From Comamonadaceae bacterium (GTDB taxonomy: Bacteria > Pseudomonadota > Gammaproteobacteria > Burkholderiales > Burkholderiaceae_C), in NCBI GenBank assembly GCA_947478725.1, contig CANJWZ010000014.1, positions 29,725-93,724 on the forward strand: a stretch of 64,000 nt of DNA, written 5' to 3'. The first letter of the stretch is position 1. Each line of letters opens with the position of its first letter. Under the pieces are notes generated by a model. The model saw nothing but the letters and a program-made list of their open reading frames with translations. It did no database searches and was not told the origin of the DNA. The translations under genes were made by a program, and so were the position numbers. This document shows, one piece after another, positions 1-8,106 of the stretch.

Positions 1-143
1 CTTTGATTTCTTGACGCTGTATCTCTTATGCTGTTGTTTCATTGGTTTTGCTTGGTTGAGTAAGCATCAATCTGTTTTTGCTCTTGTGCTTGCTTCGCAA
101 TAGCTTGCCACACACTATCAGTCATTAGCCTCCACAACTCCAT

Positions 144-1403
144 TTGCAATCTGCTTATGGGATAGTCTCAAGCCTGTTTCATGAGCCTGCGGTGTCAAAA
201 ATGCCTTTCAAACCCGATTCTTACCCATCAAATATGCCTCCAGGCCAACGGATAAATGTGCGAGCAGCTATGTTATTAATAGCAATTCTAGGTCCTTTCC
301 ATTCAGCGCTTGCCCAAGGCGTTCGGTCAGAGACAGTCGCCAGTGGTCTGCAAAACCCGTGGGCGGTGGCATTTTTGCCCGACGGGCGCTTTTTGGTGAC
401 GGAGCGTTCTGGGCAATTGCGGGTTATCGAGCCGGATGGCCGGATGGCCGGATCGGCAAGCCGGTGGAAGGCTTGCCAGGCGTTGCCGTCGGCGGGCAGG
501 GTGGTTTGCTGGACCTGATTCTGGACGCTGACTTTGCAAGCAACCGGACGCTGTATTTTTGTTTTTCAAAACCATCACCCAACAACAACGGCAACAGCAC
601 CGCCCTGGCGCGCGCGACGTTGAGCGCTGACCAGACGCGTTTGGACAACGTCAAAGTGATCTTTAGCCAAAAGCCCAAATTTGTCAGCAGCCTGCATTTT
701 GGTTGCCGAATGGTGGAGAGCCGTTTGCCCGGTCTGAACGGCAAACCCGACGGCAAACTATTTTTGGCGTTGGGTGAGCGTTATTCCCGCGCCTGATGCC
801 CAAACTTTGAACAACCACCACGGCAAAATCATCCGCATCAACAAGGACGGCAGCGTGCCGCCAGACAACCCTTTCGTTGCGCGGGCTGGCGCTTTGCCCG
901 AAATATGGAGCTATGGCCACCGCAACCCACAGGGCGCGACGCTGGCGCCGGACGGCGGCTTCTGGATGCACGAGCACGGACCGCAGGGCGGTGACGAAAT
1001 CAATTTGCCCAAAGCAGGTGCCAATTACGGATGGCCGGTGATCACTTATGGCGAAAATTATGGCGGTGGCAAGATTGGTGAAGGCCTGACCGCCAAAGCA
1101 GGCATGGAACAACCTCTGCACCACTGGACGCCGTCCATTGCCCCGTCTGGCATGGCTTTTTTGACCAGCGACCGCTACGGCAAAGCTTGGCAGGGCAACC
1201 TGTTTGTCGGCTCACTCAAGTTTGCCTACCTGAAACGCATCGAGCTGTCTGCCCCGAACAACGGCAAGGTGCTGCGCGAAAGCAAGCTGATCAGCGAGGA
1301 GGGTGCGCGCATCCGCGACGTGCGCCAGGGCCCGGACGGCCTGCTGTATGTGCTGACAGACAGCAGCAACGGAAAACTGATGCGTCTTTTGCCATCGCCG
1401 TAA
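144..1403 (+). pseudogene. PQQ-dependent sugar dehydrogenase (Yli/GSDH-like), frameshifted
   Basis: Periplasmic soluble glucose/sorbosone dehydrogenase type beta-propeller, recognisable in three frames. Frame 1 gives a signal-peptide-like stretch ending in ALAQG and then VASGLQNPWAVAFLPDGRFL; frame 2 continues with GLPGVAVGGQGGLLDL and DGKLFLALGER; frame 3 (from about 780) has NNHHGKIIRI, PEIWSYGHRNPQG and HEHGPQGGDEIN, the hallmark blocks of the family. The first shift is explained by an 8-bp tandem duplication (432-447), the second by one base near 785-793. Intact relatives are about 370-390 residues, so nearly the whole gene is present but cannot be read through. The original start is uncertain (144, 201 or 231 are in frame). 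Sequencing error cannot be excluded, but an exact duplication argues for real decay. Confidence 0.85.
432..447. repeat. 8-bp tandem duplication causing a frameshift
   Basis: CCGGATGG occurs twice in tandem, followed by CCGGAT. Removing one copy restores the expected reading IEPDGRIGKPVEGLPG of the sugar dehydrogenase, so the duplication is the likely inactivating slippage event. Confidence 0.8.
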
Positions 1404-1424
1404 TGGCTGGCATGCCTGCGCGAA

Positions 1425-2165
1425 ATGGCGTGTCAGAATCAGCCGATGTTTTTCAACCAGGCCTTGGCCGCCCCAGCAGCTCGCGCGGCCTTTACCAGCG
1501 GTGCTCGCGACACCCTGATGGTGATTCCGTCCTATGTTCCGTTTGGTATGGTGTGCGGCGTGGCTTCTGTCAACGCCGGGCTGACAACAGGTGCGTCGCT
1601 GGCGCTGCCGGCACTGGTTTATGGCGGGTCCTCACAGGCCGTGCTGCTGCAGTTTGTGCAGGGGAACGCGTCGCTCTGGATGGCCGTTTTGTCAGGCTGC
1701 GTCATCAATCTGCGCATGGCGGTATACAGCGCAGCCATGGCCTCGAAGGTGCGCCATCTGGGCAAGACGCAGCGCATGCTGGTGGCGGCCTTCATGGTGG
1801 ACAACACCTTTGCTTTTATGCAGGCCAGACAGGAGTCGCATCCGCATGACAAGCACCTGATGGCGTACTACGCTGGCTGCAGCACCGTTTGCTGGCTGGG
1901 CTGGGTGCTGTTTTGTTCAATCGGTGTGTTTGCAGGCAATATCGTGCCGCCCAGCTGGCAGCTTGACTTTGCCGTTCCGCTGTCTTTTATTGCGGTGGCA
2001 GCGCCGTCCATTCGCAGTCTGCCCATGGGCGCCGGGGCACTGGTGGGCGGGATAGCCAGTGTGTTGCTGTTTGCACTGCCGCTCAAGCTGGGTCTGATTG
2101 CAGCTTGCCTTGCAGGCTTGAGCGCTGGGATGTTGACGCAAAAATGGACCGAGCGCTCCCTATGA
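1425..2165 (+). CDS. azlC: AzlC family branched-chain amino acid exporter, large subunit
   Basis: A 246-residue polytopic inner-membrane protein matching the AzlC family, which with AzlD exports branched-chain amino acids or analogues. The N-terminal block VIPSYVPFGMVCGVASVNAG and the following YGGSSQAVLLQ are typical. About six hydrophobic segments are visible. Length fits the family (about 230-250). No clear Shine-Dalgarno precedes 1425; an ATG at 1446 is an alternative start. Its stop overlaps the next ATG (ATGA at 2162-2165), indicating translational coupling with the AzlD partner. The substrate is inferred from the family only. Confidence 0.88.
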   Translation: MACQNQPMFFNQALAAPAARAAFTSGARDTLMVIPSYVPFGMVCGVASVNAGLTTGASLALPALVYGGSSQAVLLQFVQGNASLWMAVLSGCVINLRMAVYSAAMASKVRHLGKTQRMLVAAFMVDNTFAFMQARQESHPHDKHLMAYYAGCSTVCWLGWVLFCSIGVFAGNIVPPSWQLDFAVPLSFIAVAAPSIRSLPMGAGALVGGIASVLLFALPLKLGLIAACLAGLSAGMLTQKWTERSL

Positions 2166-2512
2166 CCCCTCTGAGCACATTTGAAAGCTGGAGTCTGGTG
2201 CTTGGCCTGGCTTTGGGAACATTTTTGATCCGCTACTCGTTCATCGGCCTGTTTGCAGACCGTGACATGCCTGCCTGGCTTGACCGGGCGCTCAAACTCA
2301 TGGTGCCCGCTATCTTTGCGGCGATTGTTTTCAGCAGTGTTGCTATCGTCAACGGTACTTTGGGCGCTGAGGTTGCCGGGCTGGCCCTGTGGCCACGTTA
2401 CGCCGCTGCCGTCGCAGCCTTGATAGCAGCAGCCCTGACACGTGGGAGCATGCTGGTGACGCTGGTTGTTGGCATGGCGACTTTACATGGCTTGCCTTGG
2501 CTCTTTCGCTGA
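2162..2512 (+). CDS. azlD: AzlD family exporter, small subunit
   Basis: A 116-residue protein with three to four hydrophobic segments, matching the AzlD family that partners AzlC. It has the usual opening (short polar N-terminus, then WSLVLGLALGTFLIRYSFIG). The start is set by the four-base ATGA overlap with azlC; an earlier in-frame ATG at 2105 would lie deep inside azlC and is less likely. AzlC and AzlD together form the exporter. Confidence 0.87.
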   Translation: MTPLSTFESWSLVLGLALGTFLIRYSFIGLFADRDMPAWLDRALKLMVPAIFAAIVFSSVAIVNGTLGAEVAGLALWPRYAAAVAALIAAALTRGSMLVTLVVGMATLHGLPWLFR

Positions 2513-2546
2513 CACTGCCTGGCTGGCTGACAGTTATCATCAAGCG

Positions 2547-3350
2547 ATGATGTTGATGGCTCATTGGCGCGACCTGCTGGCGCGCACCAACGACAGCGCC
2601 AGGGCCTGGCTGCTTCAGTGGTGGAAGCTGCTGCAGCTGGGTGCCGTGCTGATGTTGCTGGCGCTCAGCCCGTCCAGCTACAAGCGGGTAGACCGGCTGG
2701 TGCTGGCCCGCCATGTGTACGACAACACGGCCCCCATCATGACCAGCTTCACGCTGCTGTGCGCCATCATCAGTCTGGTACTGACGCGGATCGTGACGAC
2801 CACTGCGCTGAGCTACGGCCTGTCCCAATATGCCCTGCAAGTGGTGATTCGCGTGCTGGTACTTGAACTGATACCGCTGACTGCGGCTTTGTTTGTGGCC
2901 CTGCGCTGCACCATTCCTGACGGTGCAGAGCTGGCCGAGCTGCGCGCGCGTGGTGACCTCGACAAGCTGCGGCGCCAGGGCATCAACCCGCTATCCAGAG
3001 CAGTGTTGCCGCGTGTCATGGCGGGTATTTTTTCAACCATCACCCTGGCCGTACTGAGTTGCGTGGTGGCGCTGCTGGTGGCCTATGTGGCGATTCACGG
3101 CTTTAACCTGGCCGGCTTTGCGGGTTACACGCGCTCTTTTGGCCAAGTGTTCAGCCCGGCCGTCACGCTGATCTTTGTCTTGAAAACATGGCTGTTCAGC
3201 TTGGCCGTGTCATTGATCCCGATGGCATCGGCCTTGTATGGCACCGCGGAAAACAATACCCGCACCAGCGCTGAAATGCGCGGCCTGGTGCGCATGTTCG
3301 CCACCATTTTGCTGATTGAAGTGCTGTCACTCGTTGGCAACTATTATTGA
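2547..3350 (+). CDS. MlaE-like ABC transporter permease (MCE system)
   Basis: A 267-residue inner-membrane permease of the MlaE type, the translocation subunit of MCE lipid transporters. It shows several membrane segments, the cytoplasmic loop ELRARGDLDKLRRQGINP and the following LPRVMAGIFS, matching the conserved loop-proline-arginine region of MlaE. I chose ATG 2547, beyond the end of azlD; an ATG at 2466 lies inside azlD. The MCE-protein gene starts 6 bp downstream and the lipoprotein gene follows, so these form one operon. The ATPase (MlaF type) expected beside it is absent. Substrate, probably phospholipid, is inferred from the family. Confidence 0.83.
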   Translation: MMLMAHWRDLLARTNDSARAWLLQWWKLLQLGAVLMLLALSPSSYKRVDRLVLARHVYDNTAPIMTSFTLLCAIISLVLTRIVTTTALSYGLSQYALQVVIRVLVLELIPLTAALFVALRCTIPDGAELAELRARGDLDKLRRQGINPLSRAVLPRVMAGIFSTITLAVLSCVVALLVAYVAIHGFNLAGFAGYTRSFGQVFSPAVTLIFVLKTWLFSLAVSLIPMASALYGTAENNTRTSAEMRGLVRMFATILLIEVLSLVGNYY

Positions 3351-3356
3351 AGCCTC

Positions 3357-4331
3357 ATGACTGACAAACCCGATCTTCCAAGCGCGACGGTACCTCCACC
3401 GGTGCCGGACCATCTGGAGTTCAAGGCAGTGCTGTTGCTCAGCTTCATGCTGGCACTGATCGTGGCGGCGGCGGTGTACGTGATGTATTCGCGGGGCCTG
3501 TTTGAAAGCACGCAAAAGCTGGTGCTGGTGTCTGAAGATTCCGAGGGCGTGGTGGTCGGCATGAACCTGACGTTTTCGGGTTTTCCGATTGGCCGGGTGC
3601 GCCGCATTGAATTGGCCGACGACGGCAAGGCCCGCATTGTGGTCGACGTGGCCAGCAAAGACGCGCACTGGCTGCGCCAGTCCAGCGTTTTTACCGTGGT
3701 GCGTGGGCTGGTGGGTGGCACCAACATTCGGGCCTACACAGGTGTGCTGACCGACAAACTTCTGGAAGACGGCGCGGTGCGTACCGTTCTGCAAGGCGAT
3801 ACGGGCGCCGAAGTGCCCAAGCTGATCGCGGCGGCCAAGGACCTGCTGGAAAGTGTCAGCACGCTGCTCAGCAAGCAAGGTGCCTTGGGTGCCAGCTTGG
3901 GCAACCTGCAAACCCTCACGGCCAAGATCAATGGGCCAGGCGGTGCCCTGACGGTGTTGCTGGGCGGCGAGGCTGAAGCCAAAAAACTCGTCACCACGCT
4001 GGACCGCACCAACGCGCTGCTGGCCAAAGTCGATGGCCTGGCGGCAAAGACTGACGCCCAGGTGTTTGGTGAGAAGGGCGTGTTGCCGGAAACCCGCAGC
4101 GCGGTGGTCCAGCTCAATGCGCTGCTCGGTGATGCACGTGCCAGCCTGAAAAAAGTTGACGCTGTGTTGGTCGAAGCGCAGGCGGTGGGTGCCAATGTCA
4201 AGGAAGGCACGAGTGATTTGAGCCTGCTGCGCAGCGAGGTTGAATCCAGCCTGCGCAAGGTCGATGGGCTGATCAATGAGATCAATCGCAAATGGCCGTT
4301 TGCGCGTGATACCGAATTGAAATTGCCATGA
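3357..4331 (+). CDS. MlaD-family (MCE domain) substrate-binding protein
   Basis: A 324-residue inner-membrane-anchored periplasmic protein. Residues about 23-43 are a single membrane anchor. The MCE domain follows at about 53-128 (DSEGVVVGMNLTFSGFPIGR, then RGLVGGTNIRAY), and a long helical C-terminal part rich in Ala, Leu and Lys ends with KWPFARD. MCE proteins form rings that carry lipids between the membranes, working with an MlaE permease and an ATPase. It is 6 bp after the permease and overlaps the lipoprotein gene by four bases (ATGA). Confidence 0.86.
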   Translation: MTDKPDLPSATVPPPVPDHLEFKAVLLLSFMLALIVAAAVYVMYSRGLFESTQKLVLVSEDSEGVVVGMNLTFSGFPIGRVRRIELADDGKARIVVDVASKDAHWLRQSSVFTVVRGLVGGTNIRAYTGVLTDKLLEDGAVRTVLQGDTGAEVPKLIAAAKDLLESVSTLLSKQGALGASLGNLQTLTAKINGPGGALTVLLGGEAEAKKLVTTLDRTNALLAKVDGLAAKTDAQVFGEKGVLPETRSAVVQLNALLGDARASLKKVDAVLVEAQAVGANVKEGTSDLSLLRSEVESSLRKVDGLINEINRKWPFARDTELKLP

Positions 4332-4990
4332 TGTTCAAAATCTGCCTTGCCGCCATGAATGTCATCTTGCTGGCCTTGACCGCCTGCGCTTCCGGCCCCA
4401 AACCTGCAGACTGGCAGCTCAATGCCAAAGGCGCCACTGACCGTGCTGTCGCGGCTTATCTGCAAGGCAACAACCGGCTAGTAGCCGCCGAGATGGCCAA
4501 TGCCAGAGCAGAGATTTCAGCCACAGGCCGCATCGACCTGTTGGCGCGTGCCGAACTGCTGGCCTGCGCGAGCCGCGTCGCCAGCCTGGTGTTTGAGCCC
4601 TGTGCAGGCTTTGAGAAACTGCGCCAGGACGTGCCCCCTGCTGAACGGGCTTATGCCGACTATCTGGCAGGCCAATTGAGGCCGCAAGACCTTCATTTAT
4701 TGCCAAAAGACCAGCAAATGAGTGCTCAGGTCCCTTCAAAATCTGCACCATTCGCTATCGAAAGTATAGCGGATCCTCTTTCCCGGCTGGTCGCTGCTGG
4801 TACCGTATTCCAGGCGGGGCAGGCCAGCCCAGCGCTGGTGCAAGCTGCCGTTGATGCGGCATCCAGCCAGGGCTGGCGCAGGCCTTTGCTGGCCTGGCTC
4901 GGTGTGCAGCTCAAGCTGGCAGAGTCCAGCGGCAACGCCCCCGAGGCCGCGCGTGTTCAAAGGCGCATGGCTGTGGTTTTGAAACCTTGA
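4328..4990 (+). CDS. Lipoprotein of the MCE operon
   Basis: A 220-residue predicted lipoprotein: a hydrophobic signal of about 17 residues ends in the lipobox LTAC with the lipidated Cys at position 20. The rest is mostly helical and shows no domain I can name. It is translationally coupled to the MCE-protein gene (ATGA). A lipoprotein accompanies many MCE/Pqi/Mla operons, so a role as periplasmic or outer-membrane partner is inferred. Residues around 128-150 (PSKSAPFAIESIADPL) appear to be encoded by a copy of the interspersed hairpin repeat. Confidence 0.7.
   Translation: MMFKICLAAMNVILLALTACASGPKPADWQLNAKGATDRAVAAYLQGNNRLVAAEMANARAEISATGRIDLLARAELLACASRVASLVFEPCAGFEKLRQDVPPAERAYADYLAGQLRPQDLHLLPKDQQMSAQVPSKSAPFAIESIADPLSRLVAAGTVFQAGQASPALVQAAVDAASSQGWRRPLLAWLGVQLKLAESSGNAPEAARVQRRMAVVLKP
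4735..4776 (-). repeat. Interspersed hairpin repeat, partial copy inside the lipoprotein gene
   Basis: Read on the minus strand this begins with a perfect stem-loop, GCTAT-ACTTTCG-ATAGC, followed by a weakly matching second arm. It aligns over about 40 bp with the copy in pgeF. The lipoprotein reading frame is maintained across it. It is the least certain member of the family. Confidence 0.45.
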
Positions 4991-4998
4991 GCGACGTT

Positions 4999-6264
4999 AT
5001 GCGTTCCAGCGCTCTGCAGCGCGGCTCGGTCAGCCCTGTGGCCATAGCGATGACCTGCGCGCTGGCGCTGGCCACCGCCATGGGGATTGGCCGCTTTGCC
5101 TTCACGCCGCTGCTGCCCATGATGCTGGCCGACGGTGTGGTCGACTTGCCCGGTGCCAGCTGGCTGGCCAGTGCCAACTACCTGGGCTATCTGGTCGGCG
5201 CGCTGCTGTGCACCTTTCAGCCCTTGATCTGGTCGCGCCTCCAGGGGTGGCCGCCTGTGCCGGCCACCACCTGGCTGCGTGGCGGCTTGGTGGCGACCTG
5301 CGTTTTGACGCTGAGCATGGCGCTGCAGCTGCCCGCGCTCTGGCCGTGGCTGCGTTTTGCAGCTGGTGTGGCCAGTGCCTTTGTGCTCGTGTTCACGTCG
5401 GGCTGGTGCCTGGCGCGACTTGGCGAGCGCCAGGCTGGCCATCTGGGCGGCATCATGTACACCGGCCCGGGCGCAGGCATAGCACTCAGCGGGGTGCTGG
5501 CCAGCGGCATGGTGGCGCTGCACTGGAAGGCCGGGGCCGGATGGCTGATTTTTGGGGTGCTGGCCTGCATGTTGACGGCCATCACCTGGCGCACGTTCTC
5601 CATGAAGCTGGACATCAAGCTGCCGACCGCGGCGCTTGCTCCTGCCGACGGTGCCGCCTCCAGTTTGGCGGCACAGCCGGCTCAGGCCTCTTTTGCCAGC
5701 CGGTGGCACATGTTCTGGCTGTCCATCGCTTATGGCCTGGACGGCTTGGGCTACATCATCACGGCTACTTTTTTACCGGTGATTGCCCGGCAGGTCATGC
5801 CGGGTTCGGCCTGGCTGGACTTGTTTTGGCCGCTCTTTGGCCTGGCGGTGATTGTGGGGGCTTGGCTGTCGACCCGCATCTCGCTCAAAGGTGATTTGCG
5901 TTATATGCTGGCCGCCTGCTACATCATGCAAGCCATCGGCGTGATTTTGATGGTGTGGTTGCCCACGCCGCTGGGTTTTGCGCTCGGCAGCCTGCTGCTG
6001 GGCATGCCTTTTACCGCCATCACATTTTTTGCCATGCAGGAAGTCCGGCGCCTCAAACCCCACAGCGCGTCAAGCTATATGGGCCTGCTCACTGCTGTCT
6101 ATGGCATGGGCCAAATCGCCGGACCGCCGTTAGCGGCGTGGCTGCTCAGCCGCAGCGCCACAGTGGGGCAGGGCTTTAATCTGGCACTGGAGATCGCGGC
6201 CAGCACGCTGGTGCTGGGGGCGGTGATGTTTGTTGGGTTAGCGCGGGTTTATCCTAAAAAATAG
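4999..6264 (+). CDS. YbfB/YjiJ-family MFS transporter
   Basis: A 421-residue major facilitator with about 12 hydrophobic segments. The block MGIGRFAFTPLLPMM near the N-terminus is the signature of the YbfB/YjiJ subfamily, whose substrates are generally unknown. A TTG at 4987, overlapping the lipoprotein stop, would add four residues; I prefer the ATG at 4999. It directly follows the MCE operon and may be co-transcribed, but nothing ties it functionally to lipid transport. Confidence 0.85.
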   Translation: MRSSALQRGSVSPVAIAMTCALALATAMGIGRFAFTPLLPMMLADGVVDLPGASWLASANYLGYLVGALLCTFQPLIWSRLQGWPPVPATTWLRGGLVATCVLTLSMALQLPALWPWLRFAAGVASAFVLVFTSGWCLARLGERQAGHLGGIMYTGPGAGIALSGVLASGMVALHWKAGAGWLIFGVLACMLTAITWRTFSMKLDIKLPTAALAPADGAASSLAAQPAQASFASRWHMFWLSIAYGLDGLGYIITATFLPVIARQVMPGSAWLDLFWPLFGLAVIVGAWLSTRISLKGDLRYMLAACYIMQAIGVILMVWLPTPLGFALGSLLLGMPFTAITFFAMQEVRRLKPHSASSYMGLLTAVYGMGQIAGPPLAAWLLSRSATVGQGFNLALEIAASTLVLGAVMFVGLARVYPKK

Positions 6265-6279
6265 GGGTGGTACGCCAGC

Positions 6280-7314
6280 TTATTCGCTGGTGATCTGCAG
6301 CACCAGCTTGCCAAAATTCTCTCCGTTAAACAGCTTGAGCAACGCTTCGGGGAAGTTCTCAATGCCTTGCACCACGTCTTCTTTGCTCTTCATGGTGCCC
6401 GCTTTCAGATAGCCCGCCATCTCGTTGATGGCCAGGTGGTAACGGTCGGCGTAGTCAAACACCACAATGCCTTCCATCCGGGCGCGGTTGACCAGCAGAG
6501 ACAGGTAGTTGGCCGGGCCTTTGACGGGTGTGGTGTTGTTGTATTGGCTGATGGCACCGCAAATGATGATCCGGGCACCACGGGTGATTTTGGCCAGCAC
6601 CATGTCCAGAATCTCACCGCCCACGTTGTCAAAGTAAATGTCAACGCCTTTGGGGCAATGCTCTTTCAGCCCGGCACGCACATCGGCGTTTTTGTAGTCA
6701 ATGCAGGCGTCAAAGCCCAGCTCGCTGACCACCCAGTCACACTTGGCTTTGCCGCCCGCAATTCCGACCACGCGGCAGCCCCTGAGCTTGGCAATTTGCC
6801 CCACGGTTTGGCCCACAGCGCCTGCTGCGCCTGACACCACAACGGTTTCGCCCGCCTTGGGCAGGCCGACTTCTGTCAGGCCAAAAAAGCCGGTCATGCC
6901 GGGCATGCCAAGCACATTGGTCCAGGTCGTGAGCCCCAGGCTGGCGTCAATCTTGAACATACCGCTGCGTTTGATGTTCTCCTGGCTGATCAGGCAATAC
7001 TCCTGCACGTCCAGGCCCGCATTCACGTAGTCACCCACGGCAAAGGCTGGGTTGTTGGAGGCGATGACTCGGCCCACGCCACCCGCGCGCATCACGGCGT
7101 TGATCTCGACCGGCGCAATGTAGCTTTTGCCTTCGTTCATCCAGCCGCGCATGGCCGGGTCCAGTGACAGGTACAGCGTTTTAACCAGCACACCACCGGC
7201 GGCGGGTTCAGCGACCGCTTCTTCGGTAAATCGCCAGTTGGCGGGAGTTGGCAAGCCGACGGGGCGGCTGGCCAGGCGACATTGGCGATTTTTAAGGTGT
7301 GTGATGGCGCTCAT
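6280..7314 (-). CDS. NADP-dependent MDR oxidoreductase (CurA/YncB-like)
   Basis: A 344-residue zinc-independent medium-chain dehydrogenase/reductase resembling CurA-type and leukotriene B4 12-hydroxydehydrogenase-type enzymes, which reduce alpha,beta-unsaturated carbonyl compounds with NADPH. YLSLDPAMRGWMNE near residue 50 and the nucleotide-binding VSGAAGAVGQTVGQIAKLRG near 155-175 are diagnostic; the zinc-ligand cysteines of alcohol dehydrogenases are missing. It is monocistronic, convergent with the MFS gene. The physiological substrate is not visible. Confidence 0.87.
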   Translation of the reverse strand: MSAITHLKNRQCRLASRPVGLPTPANWRFTEEAVAEPAAGGVLVKTLYLSLDPAMRGWMNEGKSYIAPVEINAVMRAGGVGRVIASNNPAFAVGDYVNAGLDVQEYCLISQENIKRSGMFKIDASLGLTTWTNVLGMPGMTGFFGLTEVGLPKAGETVVVSGAAGAVGQTVGQIAKLRGCRVVGIAGGKAKCDWVVSELGFDACIDYKNADVRAGLKEHCPKGVDIYFDNVGGEILDMVLAKITRGARIIICGAISQYNNTTPVKGPANYLSLLVNRARMEGIVVFDYADRYHLAINEMAGYLKAGTMKSKEDVVQGIENFPEALLKLFNGENFGKLVLQITSE

Positions 7315-7421
7315 GAGGGTGTCTCCGTTCAGTCAAGTGTTGGGCAAAGATGCATCGTAGCGGGGCATGCCAGCTGCCGCAGTCGCACAGGCGATTGTGA
7401 TCCCGCCGTCAGGCCGCGCCC

Positions 7422-7449
7422 TTGAAAATCGGGGGTTTCGGTTTATGCT
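7422..7449 (+). promoter_or_regulatory. Sigma70-type promoter of maiA, apparently leaderless
   Basis: TTGAAA (7422-7427), a 16-bp spacer and TATGCT (7444-7449) make a good sigma70 promoter. A start seven bases after the -10 falls on the A of the maiA ATG (7456), and no Shine-Dalgarno lies between, so the mRNA may be leaderless. Confidence 0.6.
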
Positions 7450-7455
7450 TCGGCC

Positions 7456-8106
7456 ATGACTGAAAACCTCAAACTCCACTCCTACTTTCGCTCATCGGCC
7501 TCCTTTCGCGTTCGCATTGCGCTTGAATTGAAGGGCTTGCCTTACGACTATGTTGCCGTGCATATTCCCCGTGGTGATCATAAAAAACCGCCCTATGCGG
7601 ACTTGTCTGCCGACACCTTGGTGCCGCTGCTGGAAATTGATGGGCAAAAGCTCTCGCAATCGATGGCCATCATTGAATACCTGGACGACAAGCACCCCAC
7701 GTCAGCCTTGCTGCCCGCAGACGCCTTGGGCCGCGCCAAGGTGCGTGCGCTGGCGCAGTCCATTTCTTGCGACATTCACCCCCTCAACAACCTGCGCATT
7801 CTCAAATACCTGGTCAAAGAACTCAAAGTCGAAGAAGATGTCAAAAACATCTGGTACCGCCATTGGTGCCGTGAAGGCCTCGTCGCGTTTGAAAAACAAC
7901 TCGGCCAGTTACCGGCATCGACTTACTGCTATGGCGAGACCCCAACCCTGGCGGACTGCTGCCTGGTGCCGCAAATCTTCAATGCCCAGCGCTTTGATGT
8001 GAACTTTGACGGCCTGACCCGTACCCTGGCCGTGCACGAAGCCTGCATGAAGCTGCCCGCCTTCCAAAAAGCGCAGCCCAGCAGCTGCCCGGATTTTGAG
8101 GCTTGA
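7456..8106 (+). CDS. maiA: Maleylacetoacetate isomerase / zeta-class GST
   Basis: A 216-residue cytosolic enzyme of the zeta glutathione S-transferase family, converting maleylacetoacetate (or maleylpyruvate) to the fumaryl isomer with glutathione in tyrosine or gentisate catabolism. SYFRSSASFRVRIALELKG at 9-27 is the family signature (active-site serine loop), and QSMAIIEYLDD is the usual GSH-site segment. Length is standard. The next gene starts within its stop codon (TTGA), so they are coupled. No hydrolase partner of the pathway lies adjacent. Confidence 0.88.
   Translation: MTENLKLHSYFRSSASFRVRIALELKGLPYDYVAVHIPRGDHKKPPYADLSADTLVPLLEIDGQKLSQSMAIIEYLDDKHPTSALLPADALGRAKVRALAQSISCDIHPLNNLRILKYLVKELKVEEDVKNIWYRHWCREGLVAFEKQLGQLPASTYCYGETPTLADCCLVPQIFNAQRFDVNFDGLTRTLAVHEACMKLPAFQKAQPSSCPDFEA

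Noticed and set aside
1..143. 5' end of the window
   Set aside because: No gene, RNA or repeat that I can support.
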